Below are positions 1-9,501 of a DNA stretch of 41,748 nt, piece after piece. The position numbers were made by a program, and so were the translations under genes. Location of the stretch: NCBI GenBank assembly GCA_963597615.1, contig CAVBQS010000054.1:1-41748 (forward strand), given 5' to 3'. The notes below the pieces were generated by a model. That model ran no database searches. It saw only the letters and a program-made list of their open reading frames with translations, and was not told where the DNA came from. Source of the stretch: CAKRJP01 sp963597615. GTDB lineage: Bacteria; Bacillota; Clostridia; Lachnospirales; Lachnospiraceae. How positions within the stretch are numbered: position 1 is the stretch's first letter; each line of letters begins with the position of its first letter.

Positions 1-3
1 ACA

Positions 4-47
4 AGCCCTTATAGGGCTAGAGCAAACCACCCGTTGGACGGGTGGTT
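4..47. repeat. Two adjacent perfect hairpins at the window edge
   Basis: Two perfect stem-loops sit side by side. The first is AGCCCT-tat-AGGGCT at 4-18. The second is AACCACCCGT-tgg-ACGGGTGGTT at 25-47. No good U-tract follows the second stem, so it is a poor intrinsic terminator. Tandem hairpins of the ACCACCCG...CGGGTGGT kind resemble, from memory, ends of IS200/IS605-type elements in Clostridia, which would place such an element just upstream of the window. A terminator for an upstream gene or a REP-like repeat are alternatives. Confidence 0.45.
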
Positions 48-73
48 ATGATTTTAAGGGCAAACAAAAGACA

Positions 74-85
74 GAACAAATGTTC
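74..85. promoter_or_regulatory. LexA (SOS) box of uvrB
   Basis: GAACAAATGTTC matches the Gram-positive LexA/DinR core GAAC-RNRY-GTTC at every position. It lies 8 bases upstream of the -35 hexamer of the uvrB promoter. uvrB is a classical SOS gene in Firmicutes, so LexA repression relieved by DNA damage is expected. Confidence 0.75.
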
Positions 86-93
86 ACCTTATG

Positions 94-122
94 TGTACAT
101 TTTCGAATTTCCGTGATATAAT
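94..122 (+). promoter_or_regulatory. Sigma-A promoter of the uvrBA operon
   Basis: A perfect -10 TATAAT at 117-122 lies 17 bases after a -35-like TGTACA (94-99, four of six consensus bases). A LexA box lies immediately upstream. The predicted transcript start near 129 leaves a short leader with an AGGAGG site at 154-159. Confidence 0.7.
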
Positions 123-166
123 ACTTCTACCTTTGGAGAAGATAGGAAAAATCAGGAGGTATTTTC

Positions 167-2164
167 GTGGAAGGATCCCAACAGATATTTAACTTACATT
201 CTGAATATGAACCCACAGGAGACCAGCCTCAGGCGATTGCAGATCTGGTGGCAGGATTTCAGGAGGGAAATCAATGCCAGACTTTGCTGGGAGTTACCGG
301 GTCTGGTAAGACTTTTACCATGGCCAATGTGATCCAGCAGTTGAACAAGCCTACCCTGGTGATTGCCCACAACAAGACTTTGGCAGCCCAGTTGTATGGG
401 GAGTTTAAGGAATTTTTCCCGGAGAATGCAGTGGAATACTTTGTTTCCTACTATGACTACTATCAGCCGGAAGCTTATGTGCCCTCCTCAGATACCTACA
501 TAGCCAAGGATTCGGCCATTAATGATGAGATTGATAAGCTGCGGCACTCGGCTACAGCAGCCCTCTCAGAACGGAGGGATGTGATTATTGTTGCCAGTGT
601 CTCTTGTATTTATGGATTAGGTTCTCCTGTGGATTATCAAAATATGGTTCTGTCTTTAAGGCCTGGCATGGAGAAGGATCGGGAGGAAGTCATCAGGAAG
701 CTCATTGATATTCAGTATGATAGAAATGAGATGGACTTTAAGAGAAGCACCTTCAGAGTTCGGGGGGATGTGGTGGAGATCTTCCCAGCAGGGTCGGAAG
801 AGTACGCTATCCGAGTGGAGTTTTTTGGGGATGAGATTGACAGAATCACTGAAGTAGACGTTCTTACCGGAGAAGTTAAGAATGAGCTGAATCATATTGC
901 CATTTTTCCGGCTTCCCACTATGTAGTTTCCAAGGAGAATATGGAGAGAGCTATTAAAGATATTGAGGAAGAGCTAGAAGAACAGATTCAATATTTTAAG
1001 GGGCAAGGAAAACTCTTAGAGGCCCAGAGAATCTCGGAGCGGACCAATTTTGATATTGAGATGATGCGGGAGACAGGATTTTGCTCCGGTATCGAGAATT
1101 ATTCCAGGCATTTATCGGGCTTAAAACCAGGCCAGCCTCCTCATACTTTGATCGATTATTTTCCGGACGACTTTATTATGATGATCGATGAGTCCCATAT
1201 GACAATTCCCCAGATTGGCGGAATGTACCACGGAGACCAGGCTAGAAAGAGGACCTTAGTTAATTATGGATTTCGATTGCCATCAGCTCTTGATAATAGA
1301 CCTTTAAGCTTTGAGGAGTTTGAGAGTAAGATTGACCAGATTCTTTTTGTATCTGCCACACCTGGAAAATACGAGGGGGCCCATGAACTTCTTCGCACAG
1401 AGCAGGTTATCCGGCCTACAGGACTTTTGGATCCGGAGATTTCTGTCAGACCTGTAGAAGGGCAGATCGATGATCTGCTAGCAGAGGTAAAGAAGGAGAT
1501 TGCAGATAAGAATAAGATTCTTATTACTACCTTGACCAAGCGGATGGCAGAGGATTTGACGGATTATATGAGAGAGCTGGGGATTCGAGTAAAATATCTC
1601 CATTCAGATATTGATACTCTGGAGCGAACAGAGATTATCCGAGATATGCGTCTAGACGTCTTTGATGTGCTGGTGGGAATTAACTTGTTAAGAGAGGGTA
1701 TGGATATTCCGGAGATTACTCTAGTGGCAATCTTAGATGCAGATAAAGAAGGTTTCCTGCGGTCGGAAACTTCTTTGATTCAGACCATTGGACGGGCAGC
1801 CAGAAATTCCAAGGGCCATGTGATTATGTATGCAGATTCCATTACAGATTCCATGAAGCGAGCCATAGAGGAAACTGGTCGTCGCCGGGAGATCCAGATG
1901 CAATATAATAAAGAACATGGCATCACTCCTAAGACCATTGAGAAGAGTGTAAGAGACCTTATTAGCATTTCTAAGAAGGTTGCAGCTTCCGAGATGCAGA
2001 TGGATAAGGATCCGGAATCTATGAGTGCGAAAGAATTAGAAAAGTTGGTAAAGGATGTGGAGAAACACATGAAGAAGGCAGCAGCAGAATTAAACTTTGA
2101 GGCGGCAGCTGAGCTTCGGGATAAGCTTATTGAACTTCGCACCCTGCTTCATGATGAGAAATAA
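167..2164 (+). CDS. uvrB: UvrABC system protein B
   Basis: UvrB is the damage-verifying helicase-like subunit of nucleotide excision repair. It receives DNA from UvrA, opens the duplex and recruits UvrC. The 665-residue product has the family's usual length. Walker A GVTGSGKT is at residues 42-49. The aromatic beta-hairpin YYDYYQPEAYVP at 95-106 is the element that inserts between the DNA strands. A DESH Walker B box, a C-terminal SF2 helicase lobe with QTIGRAARN, and a UVR domain in the last 35 residues follow. The GTG start is fixed by AGGAGG 7 bases upstream. A LexA box and a sigma-A promoter lie just upstream. uvrA follows after 21 bases, so the two are probably co-transcribed and SOS-induced. 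Confidence 0.98.
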   Translation: MEGSQQIFNLHSEYEPTGDQPQAIADLVAGFQEGNQCQTLLGVTGSGKTFTMANVIQQLNKPTLVIAHNKTLAAQLYGEFKEFFPENAVEYFVSYYDYYQPEAYVPSSDTYIAKDSAINDEIDKLRHSATAALSERRDVIIVASVSCIYGLGSPVDYQNMVLSLRPGMEKDREEVIRKLIDIQYDRNEMDFKRSTFRVRGDVVEIFPAGSEEYAIRVEFFGDEIDRITEVDVLTGEVKNELNHIAIFPASHYVVSKENMERAIKDIEEELEEQIQYFKGQGKLLEAQRISERTNFDIEMMRETGFCSGIENYSRHLSGLKPGQPPHTLIDYFPDDFIMMIDESHMTIPQIGGMYHGDQARKRTLVNYGFRLPSALDNRPLSFEEFESKIDQILFVSATPGKYEGAHELLRTEQVIRPTGLLDPEISVRPVEGQIDDLLAEVKKEIADKNKILITTLTKRMAEDLTDYMRELGIRVKYLHSDIDTLERTEIIRDMRLDVFDVLVGINLLREGMDIPEITLVAILDADKEGFLRSETSLIQTIGRAARNSKGHVIMYADSITDSMKRAIEETGRRREIQMQYNKEHGITPKTIEKSVRDLISISKKVAASEMQMDKDPESMSAKELEKLVKDVEKHMKKAAAELNFEAAAELRDKLIELRTLLHDEK

Positions 2165-2185
2165 AGCGATAGGATTAGAAATAAA

Positions 2186-5035
2186 ATGGAAGAATTAATT
2201 AACTGGGAAGAACAAAAAAGCATTCGTATTAGAGGGGCCAATGAGCATAATTTGAAGAATGTGGATTTAGACATTCCAAGAAATAAATTAGTAGTTTTAA
2301 CAGGACTTAGCGGTTCGGGAAAGTCCTCCCTGGCTTTTGATACCATTTATGCAGAGGGTCAGCGTCGCTATATGGAGTCTCTGTCTTCCTATGCAAGACA
2401 GTTTTTGGGACAGATGGAAAAACCAGAGGTGGAGAGTATTGAAGGCTTGTCCCCTGCAATTTCCATTGACCAAAAGTCTACCAACAGGAACCCTAGATCT
2501 ACCGTGGGAACGGTAACGGAGATTTATGATTATTTTCGCCTCCTTTATGCCAGGGTGGGAATCCCTCACTGCCCCAAGTGTGGAAGAGAGATTTCCAAAC
2601 AAACCGTAGATCAGATGGTAGACCAGATCATGGCAATGCCGGAACGAACCAAGATCCAGCTCTTAGCCCCGGTGGTGAGAGGAAGAAAAGGAACCCATGC
2701 CAAGCTTTTAGAGCGGGCCAAGAAGAATGGTTACGTACGAGTCCGCATTGATGGGAACCTTTATGAGCTTTCTGAGGAGATAAATTTAGAAAAAAATATT
2801 AAACACAATATCGAGATTATTGTAGACCGTCTAGTAGTAAAGGAAGGTATTGAAAAAAGACTTACAGATTCTATAGAAACAGTACTAAACTTAGCGGAGG
2901 GACTTATGATGGTGGATGTCATCGGCGGCGAGACCTTAAACTTTAGCCAAAGTTTTTCCTGCCCGGATTGTGAGATTAGTATTGAAGAGATTGAACCAAG
3001 AAGCTTTTCCTTTAATAACCCTTTCGGTGCTTGCCCAGATTGTTTGGGATTGGGATATAAGATGGAATTTGATGAAGACCTTATGATTCCGGACAAGAAG
3101 CTTAGCATTATGGATGGGGCCATTGTAGTAAAGGGCTGGCAGTCCTGTAATGATAAGAAAAGCTTTACCTATGCAGTCTTAGATGCTTTAACAAAGAAAT
3201 ATCAGTTTTCTTTGGAAACTCCCTTTGGAGAATATCCCAAAGAAATCCATGACCTCTTACTTTATGGTACTGGAGGCCATGAGGTACAAGTCCATTATAA
3301 GGGACAAAGGGGCCAGGGAGTCTATGGTATTGCCTTTGAGGGATTAATTAAGAATGTGGAGCGAAGATACAGAGAGACTGCTTCTGAAACTGGCAAGGCA
3401 GAGTATGAGGAATTTATGCGGGTGACCCCTTGTCGCTCTTGTAAGGGACAGCGTCTAAAGCCTTCAGCTCTGGCTGTGACAGTTGGAGAAAAGAATATCC
3501 ATGATGTAACCACCTTGTCTATAGAAAATCTCCAAAAGTTTTTAAAAGATTTGTCCCTTTCTAGTCAGCAAGAATTAATTGGAGGACAGATTTTAAAGGA
3601 GATCAATGCCAGAATCCAGTTTTTAATGGATGTGGGCTTAGATTACCTGACCCTGGCAAGGGCTACGGGAAGTTTGTCGGGAGGGGAAGCCCAGAGAATC
3701 CGCCTAGCTACCCAGATTGGTTCCGGCCTAGTGGGGGTAGCCTATATCTTGGATGAACCTAGCATTGGCCTGCATCAAAGAGACAATGATAAGCTCCTTG
3801 CTACCTTGAAGCATTTGCGTGATTTAGGAAATTCTGTTATCGTAGTGGAGCATGATGAAGATACCATGTTAGAGGCAGACTATATTGTGGATATTGGTCC
3901 TGGAGCCGGAGAACATGGTGGACAAGTGGTGGCCACAGGGACTGCTAAAGAGATTATGGAAAATGAAAGATCCATAACAGGAGCTTATCTTAGTGGAAGA
4001 ATCAAAATTCCTATCCCGGAAGAGAGGAAAAGTCCTTCTGGATGGATCAAGGTTGTAGGGGCTGCTCAGAATAATTTAAAGAATATTGATGTGGAATTTC
4101 CTCTTGGAGTCCTAACCTGTGTGACGGGAGTGTCTGGTTCTGGAAAAAGCTCCCTGGTCAATGAGATTTTGTATAAACGTCTGGCAAGAGACTTGAATCG
4201 TGCCAGAACCATTCCGGGAGGTCATAAGAAGGTGGAAGGCCTGGATCAGCTAGATAAGGTAATTGACATTGATCAGTCCCCTATTGGACGGACCCCCAGA
4301 TCCAATCCGGCAACTTATACAGGCGTCTTTGACTTAATTAGAGATCTTTTTGCAGCTACTCCAGATGCCAAGGCCAAAGGTTACAAGAAAGGTCGCTTTA
4401 GTTTCAATGTAAAAGGGGGCCGCTGTGAGGCCTGCAGTGGAGACGGAATCTTAAAGATAGAGATGCATTTTCTTCCGGATGTCTATGTTCCCTGTGAGGT
4501 TTGTAAAGGAAAGCGTTACAACCGGGAGACTTTGGAAGTAAAGTATAAGGGGAAAAGTATTTACGATGTGTTAGATATGACCGTGGAGGAAGCAGTAGGC
4601 TTTTTTGAGAATGTTCCTTCTATTCGTAGAAAGATGGAGACTTTGAGGGATGTAGGCCTTTCTTATCTAAGGCTTGGACAGCCATCCACCACCCTTTCCG
4701 GAGGAGAGGCTCAGAGAATTAAACTGGCTACGGAGCTTAGCAAGCGAAGCACAGGAAAGACCATCTATATTTTAGATGAACCTACTACGGGATTGCATTT
4801 TGCCGATGTCCATAAGCTTACAGAGATTCTTAGAAGGCTTTCGGAAGATGGAAATACGGTGATTGTGATTGAACATAATCTGGACGTAATCAAGACAGCG
4901 GATTATATTATAGATATGGGTCCGAAAGGTGGCGACAAGGGAGGGACTGTAATTGCAAAGGGAACTCCGGAGGAAGTGGCAAAAAATCCTGGATCTTATA
5001 CTGGATACTATATAAAAAAGATGCTAGAAAAATAA
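2186..5035 (+). CDS. uvrA: UvrABC system protein A (excinuclease ATPase)
   Basis: UvrA is the dimeric damage sensor of nucleotide excision repair that loads UvrB. At 949 residues it has the normal length. It shows the duplicated ABC ATPase layout. The first Walker A GLSGSGKSS is near residue 40, a zinc module begins with CPKC at 129-132, and the first signature is LSGGEAQR with ILDEPSIGLH. The second Walker A is GVSGSGKSS, the second zinc module is CEAC...CEVC, and the second signature LSGGEAQR is followed by ILDEPTTGLH. The ribosome binding site is weak, in keeping with translation following uvrB. No terminator separates it from the next gene, 16 bases downstream. Nothing is missing or fused. 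Confidence 0.98.
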   Translation: MEELINWEEQKSIRIRGANEHNLKNVDLDIPRNKLVVLTGLSGSGKSSLAFDTIYAEGQRRYMESLSSYARQFLGQMEKPEVESIEGLSPAISIDQKSTNRNPRSTVGTVTEIYDYFRLLYARVGIPHCPKCGREISKQTVDQMVDQIMAMPERTKIQLLAPVVRGRKGTHAKLLERAKKNGYVRVRIDGNLYELSEEINLEKNIKHNIEIIVDRLVVKEGIEKRLTDSIETVLNLAEGLMMVDVIGGETLNFSQSFSCPDCEISIEEIEPRSFSFNNPFGACPDCLGLGYKMEFDEDLMIPDKKLSIMDGAIVVKGWQSCNDKKSFTYAVLDALTKKYQFSLETPFGEYPKEIHDLLLYGTGGHEVQVHYKGQRGQGVYGIAFEGLIKNVERRYRETASETGKAEYEEFMRVTPCRSCKGQRLKPSALAVTVGEKNIHDVTTLSIENLQKFLKDLSLSSQQELIGGQILKEINARIQFLMDVGLDYLTLARATGSLSGGEAQRIRLATQIGSGLVGVAYILDEPSIGLHQRDNDKLLATLKHLRDLGNSVIVVEHDEDTMLEADYIVDIGPGAGEHGGQVVATGTAKEIMENERSITGAYLSGRIKIPIPEERKSPSGWIKVVGAAQNNLKNIDVEFPLGVLTCVTGVSGSGKSSLVNEILYKRLARDLNRARTIPGGHKKVEGLDQLDKVIDIDQSPIGRTPRSNPATYTGVFDLIRDLFAATPDAKAKGYKKGRFSFNVKGGRCEACSGDGILKIEMHFLPDVYVPCEVCKGKRYNRETLEVKYKGKSIYDVLDMTVEEAVGFFENVPSIRRKMETLRDVGLSYLRLGQPSTTLSGGEAQRIKLATELSKRSTGKTIYILDEPTTGLHFADVHKLTEILRRLSEDGNTVIVIEHNLDVIKTADYIIDMGPKGGDKGGTVIAKGTPEEVAKNPGSYTGYYIKKMLEK

Positions 5036-5051
5036 ATGAGGGTAAGTATAT

Positions 5052-6029
5052 ATGGCAGTTGATATAGGAATTGATTTAGGGACCGCCAGCGTATTGGTTT
5101 ATATGAGAGGAAAAGGAGTCATCCTAAAGGAACCTTCTTTGGTGGCCTTTGACAGAGATTTAAATGAAGTGAAGGCAGTAGGAGAGGAAGCCAGACTTAT
5201 GTTAGGCCGGGGTCTAGGCAATGTTATTGCTGTAAAGCCCCTTCGCCATGGAGTGGTTTCCGACTACTCGGTTACAGAAAAGATGGTGAAATATTTCGTC
5301 CAGAAGGCCTTGGGAAAACGCTCTTTTCGCAAACCAAGCGTTAGCATTTGTATTCCCAGTGTGGTTACAGAAGTAGAGAAAAAGGCCGTGACAGAGGCTG
5401 CTTATGCAGCCGGTGCTAGAGAGGTATATTTGGTGGAGGAGCCGGTGGCGGCTGCTATTGGTGCGGGAATCGATATTACGAAGGCTTGTGGAAATATGGT
5501 GGTGGATATTGGAGGGGGAACCTCTGATATTGCCGTGATTTCTCTGGGTGATACAGTGGTAAGCACTTCTTTAAAGGTGGCAGGAGATGATTTTGACAAT
5601 GCCATTATTGATTATATTAGAAAAAAACATAACCTTTTGATCGGAGAGCGCACAGCCGAGGATGTAAAGATTAAGATTGGAAATGCCTATCCTCTTATTG
5701 ATGAGGAGAGGGCGGAAGTAAAGGGAAGGAATCTTGTGACAGGGCTTCCAAAGACTGTGACCCTTACATCTTTAGAGACAGAAGAAGCTCTTCGAGATAT
5801 TAGTAATCAGATTGTGGATGCTATCGTGAAAGTTTTAGGGGAGACACCACCGGAGCTTTCTGCAGACATTCTGGAGAGAGGTATTGTTCTTACAGGAGGA
5901 GGATCCATGCTTCGGGGCTTGGAGGAACTGATTGAGGAGCGCACCGGTATTAGTACAATGACTGCAGAGGACCCCACCAAGGTAGTGGCCATTGGAACGG
6001 GACAGTATCTGGAGATTATGAAAGGATAG
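5052..6029 (+). CDS. mreB: MreB/Mbl-family actin-like cell shape protein
   Basis: This is a bacterial actin that forms membrane-bound filaments steering lateral wall synthesis. The 325-residue product has the nucleotide-binding signatures of the actin/Hsp70 fold: phosphate 1 GIDLGTAS at residues 6-13, phosphate 2 DIGGGTSD at 152-159, and the adenosine motif TGGGS at 281-285. mreC and mreD do not follow, so it resembles stand-alone paralogues such as Mbl or MreBH more than the mreBCD operon copy. I cannot tell which paralogue it is. It lies 16 bases after uvrA and 19 bases before recD2 with no terminator, so it is probably read from the uvrB promoter or an unseen internal one. GAGGG lies about 8 bases before the ATG. 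Confidence 0.9.
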   Translation: MAVDIGIDLGTASVLVYMRGKGVILKEPSLVAFDRDLNEVKAVGEEARLMLGRGLGNVIAVKPLRHGVVSDYSVTEKMVKYFVQKALGKRSFRKPSVSICIPSVVTEVEKKAVTEAAYAAGAREVYLVEEPVAAAIGAGIDITKACGNMVVDIGGGTSDIAVISLGDTVVSTSLKVAGDDFDNAIIDYIRKKHNLLIGERTAEDVKIKIGNAYPLIDEERAEVKGRNLVTGLPKTVTLTSLETEEALRDISNQIVDAIVKVLGETPPELSADILERGIVLTGGGSMLRGLEELIEERTGISTMTAEDPTKVVAIGTGQYLEIMKG

Positions 6030-6048
6030 AAGAAATCAGTAGCAGCCT

Positions 6049-8277
6049 ATGGAAGAAATTAAGGGATACGTAGAACATATTGTTTTCCGCAATGAGGAGA
6101 ATGGATATACGGTATTTACGATTAATAATGAAGAGGGAGAATTAACCTGTGTTGGAAGCTTTAGCTTTATTGAGGAGGGAGAGCTTTTAAAACTTCAGGG
6201 AGAATATACCACCCACAAGATGTATGGCCTTCAATTTGCGGTATCCTATGCAGAGGCCTGTGAACCGGAAGACCTTTTATCCATTGAAAAGTATTTGGGC
6301 TCCGGTGCCATTAAGGGGATCCGAGAGGCCATGGCAGGGAAAATCGTTAAGAAATTTAAGGAAGATACCTTTCGAATCATTGAGGAAGAACCGGAAAGAC
6401 TGGCGGAAATTAAGGGAATCAGCCTAAAAAAAGCCAGAGAAATCAGTGCCCAGGTCGAAGAAAAGAAGAGTATGCGACAGGCTATGATGTTCCTGCAAAA
6501 ATATGGAGTAACCATGGCATTAGCAGCAAAAATCTACAAACACTATGGGGCAGATGTCTACCATGTGCTAGAGGAGAATCCCTATCAGATTATAGATGCC
6601 ATACCGGGAGTGGGATTTAAGACAGCGGATGAGATTGCAGGAAAAATAGGAATCAAGGTGGATTCGGACTTCCGTATCCAGAGTGGTCTCTACTATGTGC
6701 TTTTAGATGCAGTGAACGAAGGACACATTTATCAAATGGAGAAGAACCTGGTGGCAAGGACAGCTAGGTTGCTTCGTGTTGACATTGAAGATTCAGGGTC
6801 TTATCTTATGAATCTGGCTATGGATAAGAAAGTGATCATAAAGGACACCCCTGAGGGTAATCGGATCTATCCTAGTCGTTATTACTATATGGAATTAAAT
6901 GTAGCCAAGATGCTTTTGGACCTTAATGTAAATTGTATGGTAAAGGCTGCGATACCGGATGAACAGCTTCTTGGAAAAATCAGGAAGATTGAGGAGGCAG
7001 AAGAGATTTCTTTAGATGAGAAGCAGCGGCAGGCTGTGGTAATGGCCGCAAGAAAAGGCCTCTTTGTTATGACCGGTGGACCAGGTACCGGTAAGACCAC
7101 TACAATTAATGTTATGATTCGTTTCTTTGAAAGTTTGGGTTTGGATATTCTTCTGGCGGCACCAACAGGAAGAGCGGCAAAGAGAATGGAGGAGGCTACT
7201 GGATATAAGGCCCAGACCATTCACCGATTACTGGAAGTATCTGGAAATCCGGAGGAAGAGGGAAGTACTGGATTCCAAAGAAATTCTGATAATCCTTTGG
7301 AGACAGATGTAATTATAATTGATGAGATGTCCATGGTGGACCTGCCTCTTATGCAGGCATTGCTTCGGGCCATTGTTCCAGGAACAAGATTGGTACTGGT
7401 GGGGGACGGAAATCAGCTTCCCAGCGTTGGTCCTGGAAGTGTTCTTAAAGATATTCTGGCAGCGGAAGCCTTTTTTGTGGTGAAACTTACCAAGATCTTT
7501 CGACAGGCTGGGGAAAGCGATATTGTGGTAAATGCCCATAAGATTAATAAAGGAGAGGAAGTAGCTTTGGATAATAAGAGCATGGATTTCTTCTTCTTGA
7601 GGCGACAAGATCCTACGGAGATTATCGGGATTTTAATCATGCTTATTCAAAAGAAGCTGCCTAAATTTGTCAATGCCTCTCCCTATGATATTCAAGTGCT
7701 GACTCCTATGCGCAAGGGGGTGCTGGGAGTGGAGCGGCTGAATCAGATCATGCAGCAATACTTAAATCCACAAGAGCCTGGAAAACAAGAAAAACAGGTG
7801 GGAGACCGACTCTTCCGAGTGGGGGATAAGGTGATGCAGATAAAAAATAACTACCAGATGGAGTGGAAGGTTCAAGATAAATACGGGGTGACTGTAGATG
7901 AGGGAATCGGAGTCTTCAACGGAGATATGGGAGTTGTTAAAGAAATTGATGACTATAACCAAGCCATAAAGGTGCTTTTTGACGAGCAAAAGCTGGTGGA
8001 GTATCCTTATGATACATTGGAGGAGCTGGAATTATCTTATGCCATTACCATTCACAAGGCCCAAGGAAGTGAATATCCGGCAGTTTTGATTCCCTTGCTT
8101 CAGGGACCAAGACAGCTCTATCATAGGAACCTTTTGTATACTGCAGTTACAAGAGCAAAAAAATGTGTCACTATTGTGGGGAGTGACACAGTATTTCAAG
8201 ATATGATTGCCAATGTAAATGAGCAAAAAAGAAATACGAGCTTAGCTGAACGAATCCGGGAAATGCTGGATGAATAA
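6049..8277 (+). CDS. recD2: RecD2-type 5'-3' DNA helicase
   Basis: RecD2 is an SF1B helicase that moves 5' to 3' on single strands. In Bacillus and Deinococcus it supports repair and fork stability without RecBC. The 742-residue protein has the long N-terminal region with helix-hairpin-helix motifs (IKGIS near 121, IPGVGF near 185) that marks RecD2 against the shorter RecD. Walker A GGPGTGKT is at 343-350, Walker B IIDEMSMVD near 423, the GDGNQLPSVGPG motif follows, and the C-terminal motif VI is AITIHKAQGSE. Its last 8 bases overlap comF, implying translational coupling. The upstream ribosome site is weak. Confidence 0.95.
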   Translation: MEEIKGYVEHIVFRNEENGYTVFTINNEEGELTCVGSFSFIEEGELLKLQGEYTTHKMYGLQFAVSYAEACEPEDLLSIEKYLGSGAIKGIREAMAGKIVKKFKEDTFRIIEEEPERLAEIKGISLKKAREISAQVEEKKSMRQAMMFLQKYGVTMALAAKIYKHYGADVYHVLEENPYQIIDAIPGVGFKTADEIAGKIGIKVDSDFRIQSGLYYVLLDAVNEGHIYQMEKNLVARTARLLRVDIEDSGSYLMNLAMDKKVIIKDTPEGNRIYPSRYYYMELNVAKMLLDLNVNCMVKAAIPDEQLLGKIRKIEEAEEISLDEKQRQAVVMAARKGLFVMTGGPGTGKTTTINVMIRFFESLGLDILLAAPTGRAAKRMEEATGYKAQTIHRLLEVSGNPEEEGSTGFQRNSDNPLETDVIIIDEMSMVDLPLMQALLRAIVPGTRLVLVGDGNQLPSVGPGSVLKDILAAEAFFVVKLTKIFRQAGESDIVVNAHKINKGEEVALDNKSMDFFFLRRQDPTEIIGILIMLIQKKLPKFVNASPYDIQVLTPMRKGVLGVERLNQIMQQYLNPQEPGKQEKQVGDRLFRVGDKVMQIKNNYQMEWKVQDKYGVTVDEGIGVFNGDMGVVKEIDDYNQAIKVLFDEQKLVEYPYDTLEELELSYAITIHKAQGSEYPAVLIPLLQGPRQLYHRNLLYTAVTRAKKCVTIVGSDTVFQDMIANVNEQKRNTSLAERIREMLDE

Positions 8278-9004
8278 AATAAAAACCATATGGAAAAAGA
8301 TAAAGGGACAGATCCAGGCGCTATTATGGCCTGAGGTCTGTCCTTTTTGTGAAAAAGTTTACCGAAAAGGGATTTGTCCTCAGTGCAAGGAAAAATTGAA
8401 AAAAATAGAGATTAAAGGTTTCTTATGTATGAAATGTGGAAAGCCCATACAGTATAAGGAACAGGAATTTTGCTTTGACTGTGGAAGAAAAGAACATAGC
8501 TATGATAGAGGGTATAGTGTCTGGCTTCACAAGAGACCAGCCAGTCAGGCGATTTATAGATTTAAGTATGGAAATCAAAGGCGGTATGGATATTATTTTG
8601 GACAGGAAATGGGAAGAATTTTTCAGCAAAAGCTTAGAGAAAAAGAGATTGATGTAATTATTCCTATTCCTCTTCATAGAAAACGTAGAAAGAAAAGAGG
8701 CTATAATCAGGCTCAGATTCTGGCAGAGGAATTAGGAAAGTGTGTAGGGCTGCCGGTGGAGAATAACTGGTTATGCCGCAAGGTATATACAAATCCCCAG
8801 AAGGAACTGGGAAGAAAAGAACGTGGGAAAAATCTAAATCATGTATTTCAAATATCGGAAGACTTTCGACCGGTGAAATGTGTGCTTTTGGTGGATGATA
8901 TTTATACCACAGGAAGTACCGTAGATTCGGCGGCAGAAGTCCTTAAAAACCGTGGAGTTTTCAGGGTCTATTTTTTGACCATTACTATTGGACAAGGTTA
9001 CTGA
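8270..9004 (+). CDS. comF: ComF family protein (competence-linked phosphoribosyltransferase fold)
   Basis: ComF proteins are cytoplasmic factors needed for handling transforming DNA in competent bacteria. The 244-residue product has an N-terminal zinc-finger region with cysteine pairs at 24/27, 36/39, 53/56 and 68/71. The C-terminal phosphoribosyltransferase fold carries the PRPP-binding motif VDDIYTTGST near residue 208. The ATG overlaps the recD2 stop by 8 bases, so the two are co-translated. Together with comM near the other end of the window it suggests that the strain has, or had, DNA uptake machinery. The family name is solid; activity on a small substrate is unknown. Confidence 0.93.
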   Translation: MNKIKTIWKKIKGQIQALLWPEVCPFCEKVYRKGICPQCKEKLKKIEIKGFLCMKCGKPIQYKEQEFCFDCGRKEHSYDRGYSVWLHKRPASQAIYRFKYGNQRRYGYYFGQEMGRIFQQKLREKEIDVIIPIPLHRKRRKKRGYNQAQILAEELGKCVGLPVENNWLCRKVYTNPQKELGRKERGKNLNHVFQISEDFRPVKCVLLVDDIYTTGSTVDSAAEVLKNRGVFRVYFLTITIGQGY

Positions 9005-9017
9005 TGTTTGTTATACT
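8988..9017 (+). promoter_or_regulatory. Candidate extended -10 promoter of the cdaA operon
   Basis: TATACT at 9012-9017 is preceded by TG one base upstream, giving an extended -10. A poor -35, TTGGAC at 8988-8993, lies 18 bases before it, inside the end of comF. It is the best candidate to start the five-gene operon that follows. Confidence 0.45.
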
Positions 9018-9096
9018 ATGAATGATGTTTTGATGAAAAAAAGTCTGTTTTAGGAGAAAAATTCTTACAGCTAAGCAATAAGATTTGAGGTGTACT

Positions 9097-9501
9097 ATGT
9101 TAGATGAGAGAAAGGTGAAGACCATGACCCGCCTTGCTCTTTATGAGCAGAATCAAGGAGAAGAAGACTTTTATATCAGCGAGTACTACCGGAAAGATTA
9201 TGTGGGAATTCATTTATGGTTCACATTTTTCTGGGTTACATTAGGATATGCAATTGTGGTTGGAATCGGCGTATACATGGCTATGGATGTTTTGACAAAG
9301 ATTATGTCTGGGGCCTTTTTACTTTTCTTTGCCGGTGGAATTCTCATAGGATACATCTGTATTCTTGGAATTTATATGGTGGCCACCAGTTATATTTACG
9401 GAGAAAAACATAAGGAAGCAAGAAAACGGGTGCGTGTATACAACCATAATCTTGTGAAACTATTGAAACTATACGAAAAGGAGAATAAAAAGAATGGATA
9501 A
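9097..9501 (+). CDS. Uncharacterised two-span membrane protein
   Basis: I do not recognise this 134-residue protein. An upstream TTG in frame is possible, but the ATG at 9097 is 6 bases after GAGG (9087-9090) and fits better. The first 35 residues are polar and charged. Two hydrophobic spans lie near 38-62 and 70-98, and a basic, helical C-terminus (about 101-134) probably sits in the cytoplasm. It overlaps the next membrane gene by 8 bases, so the two are translationally coupled and may form a complex. They are followed by the c-di-AMP cyclase gene, which hints at envelope or osmotic signalling. Confidence 0.8.
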   Translation: MLDERKVKTMTRLALYEQNQGEEDFYISEYYRKDYVGIHLWFTFFWVTLGYAIVVGIGVYMAMDVLTKIMSGAFLLFFAGGILIGYICILGIYMVATSYIYGEKHKEARKRVRVYNHNLVKLLKLYEKENKKNG

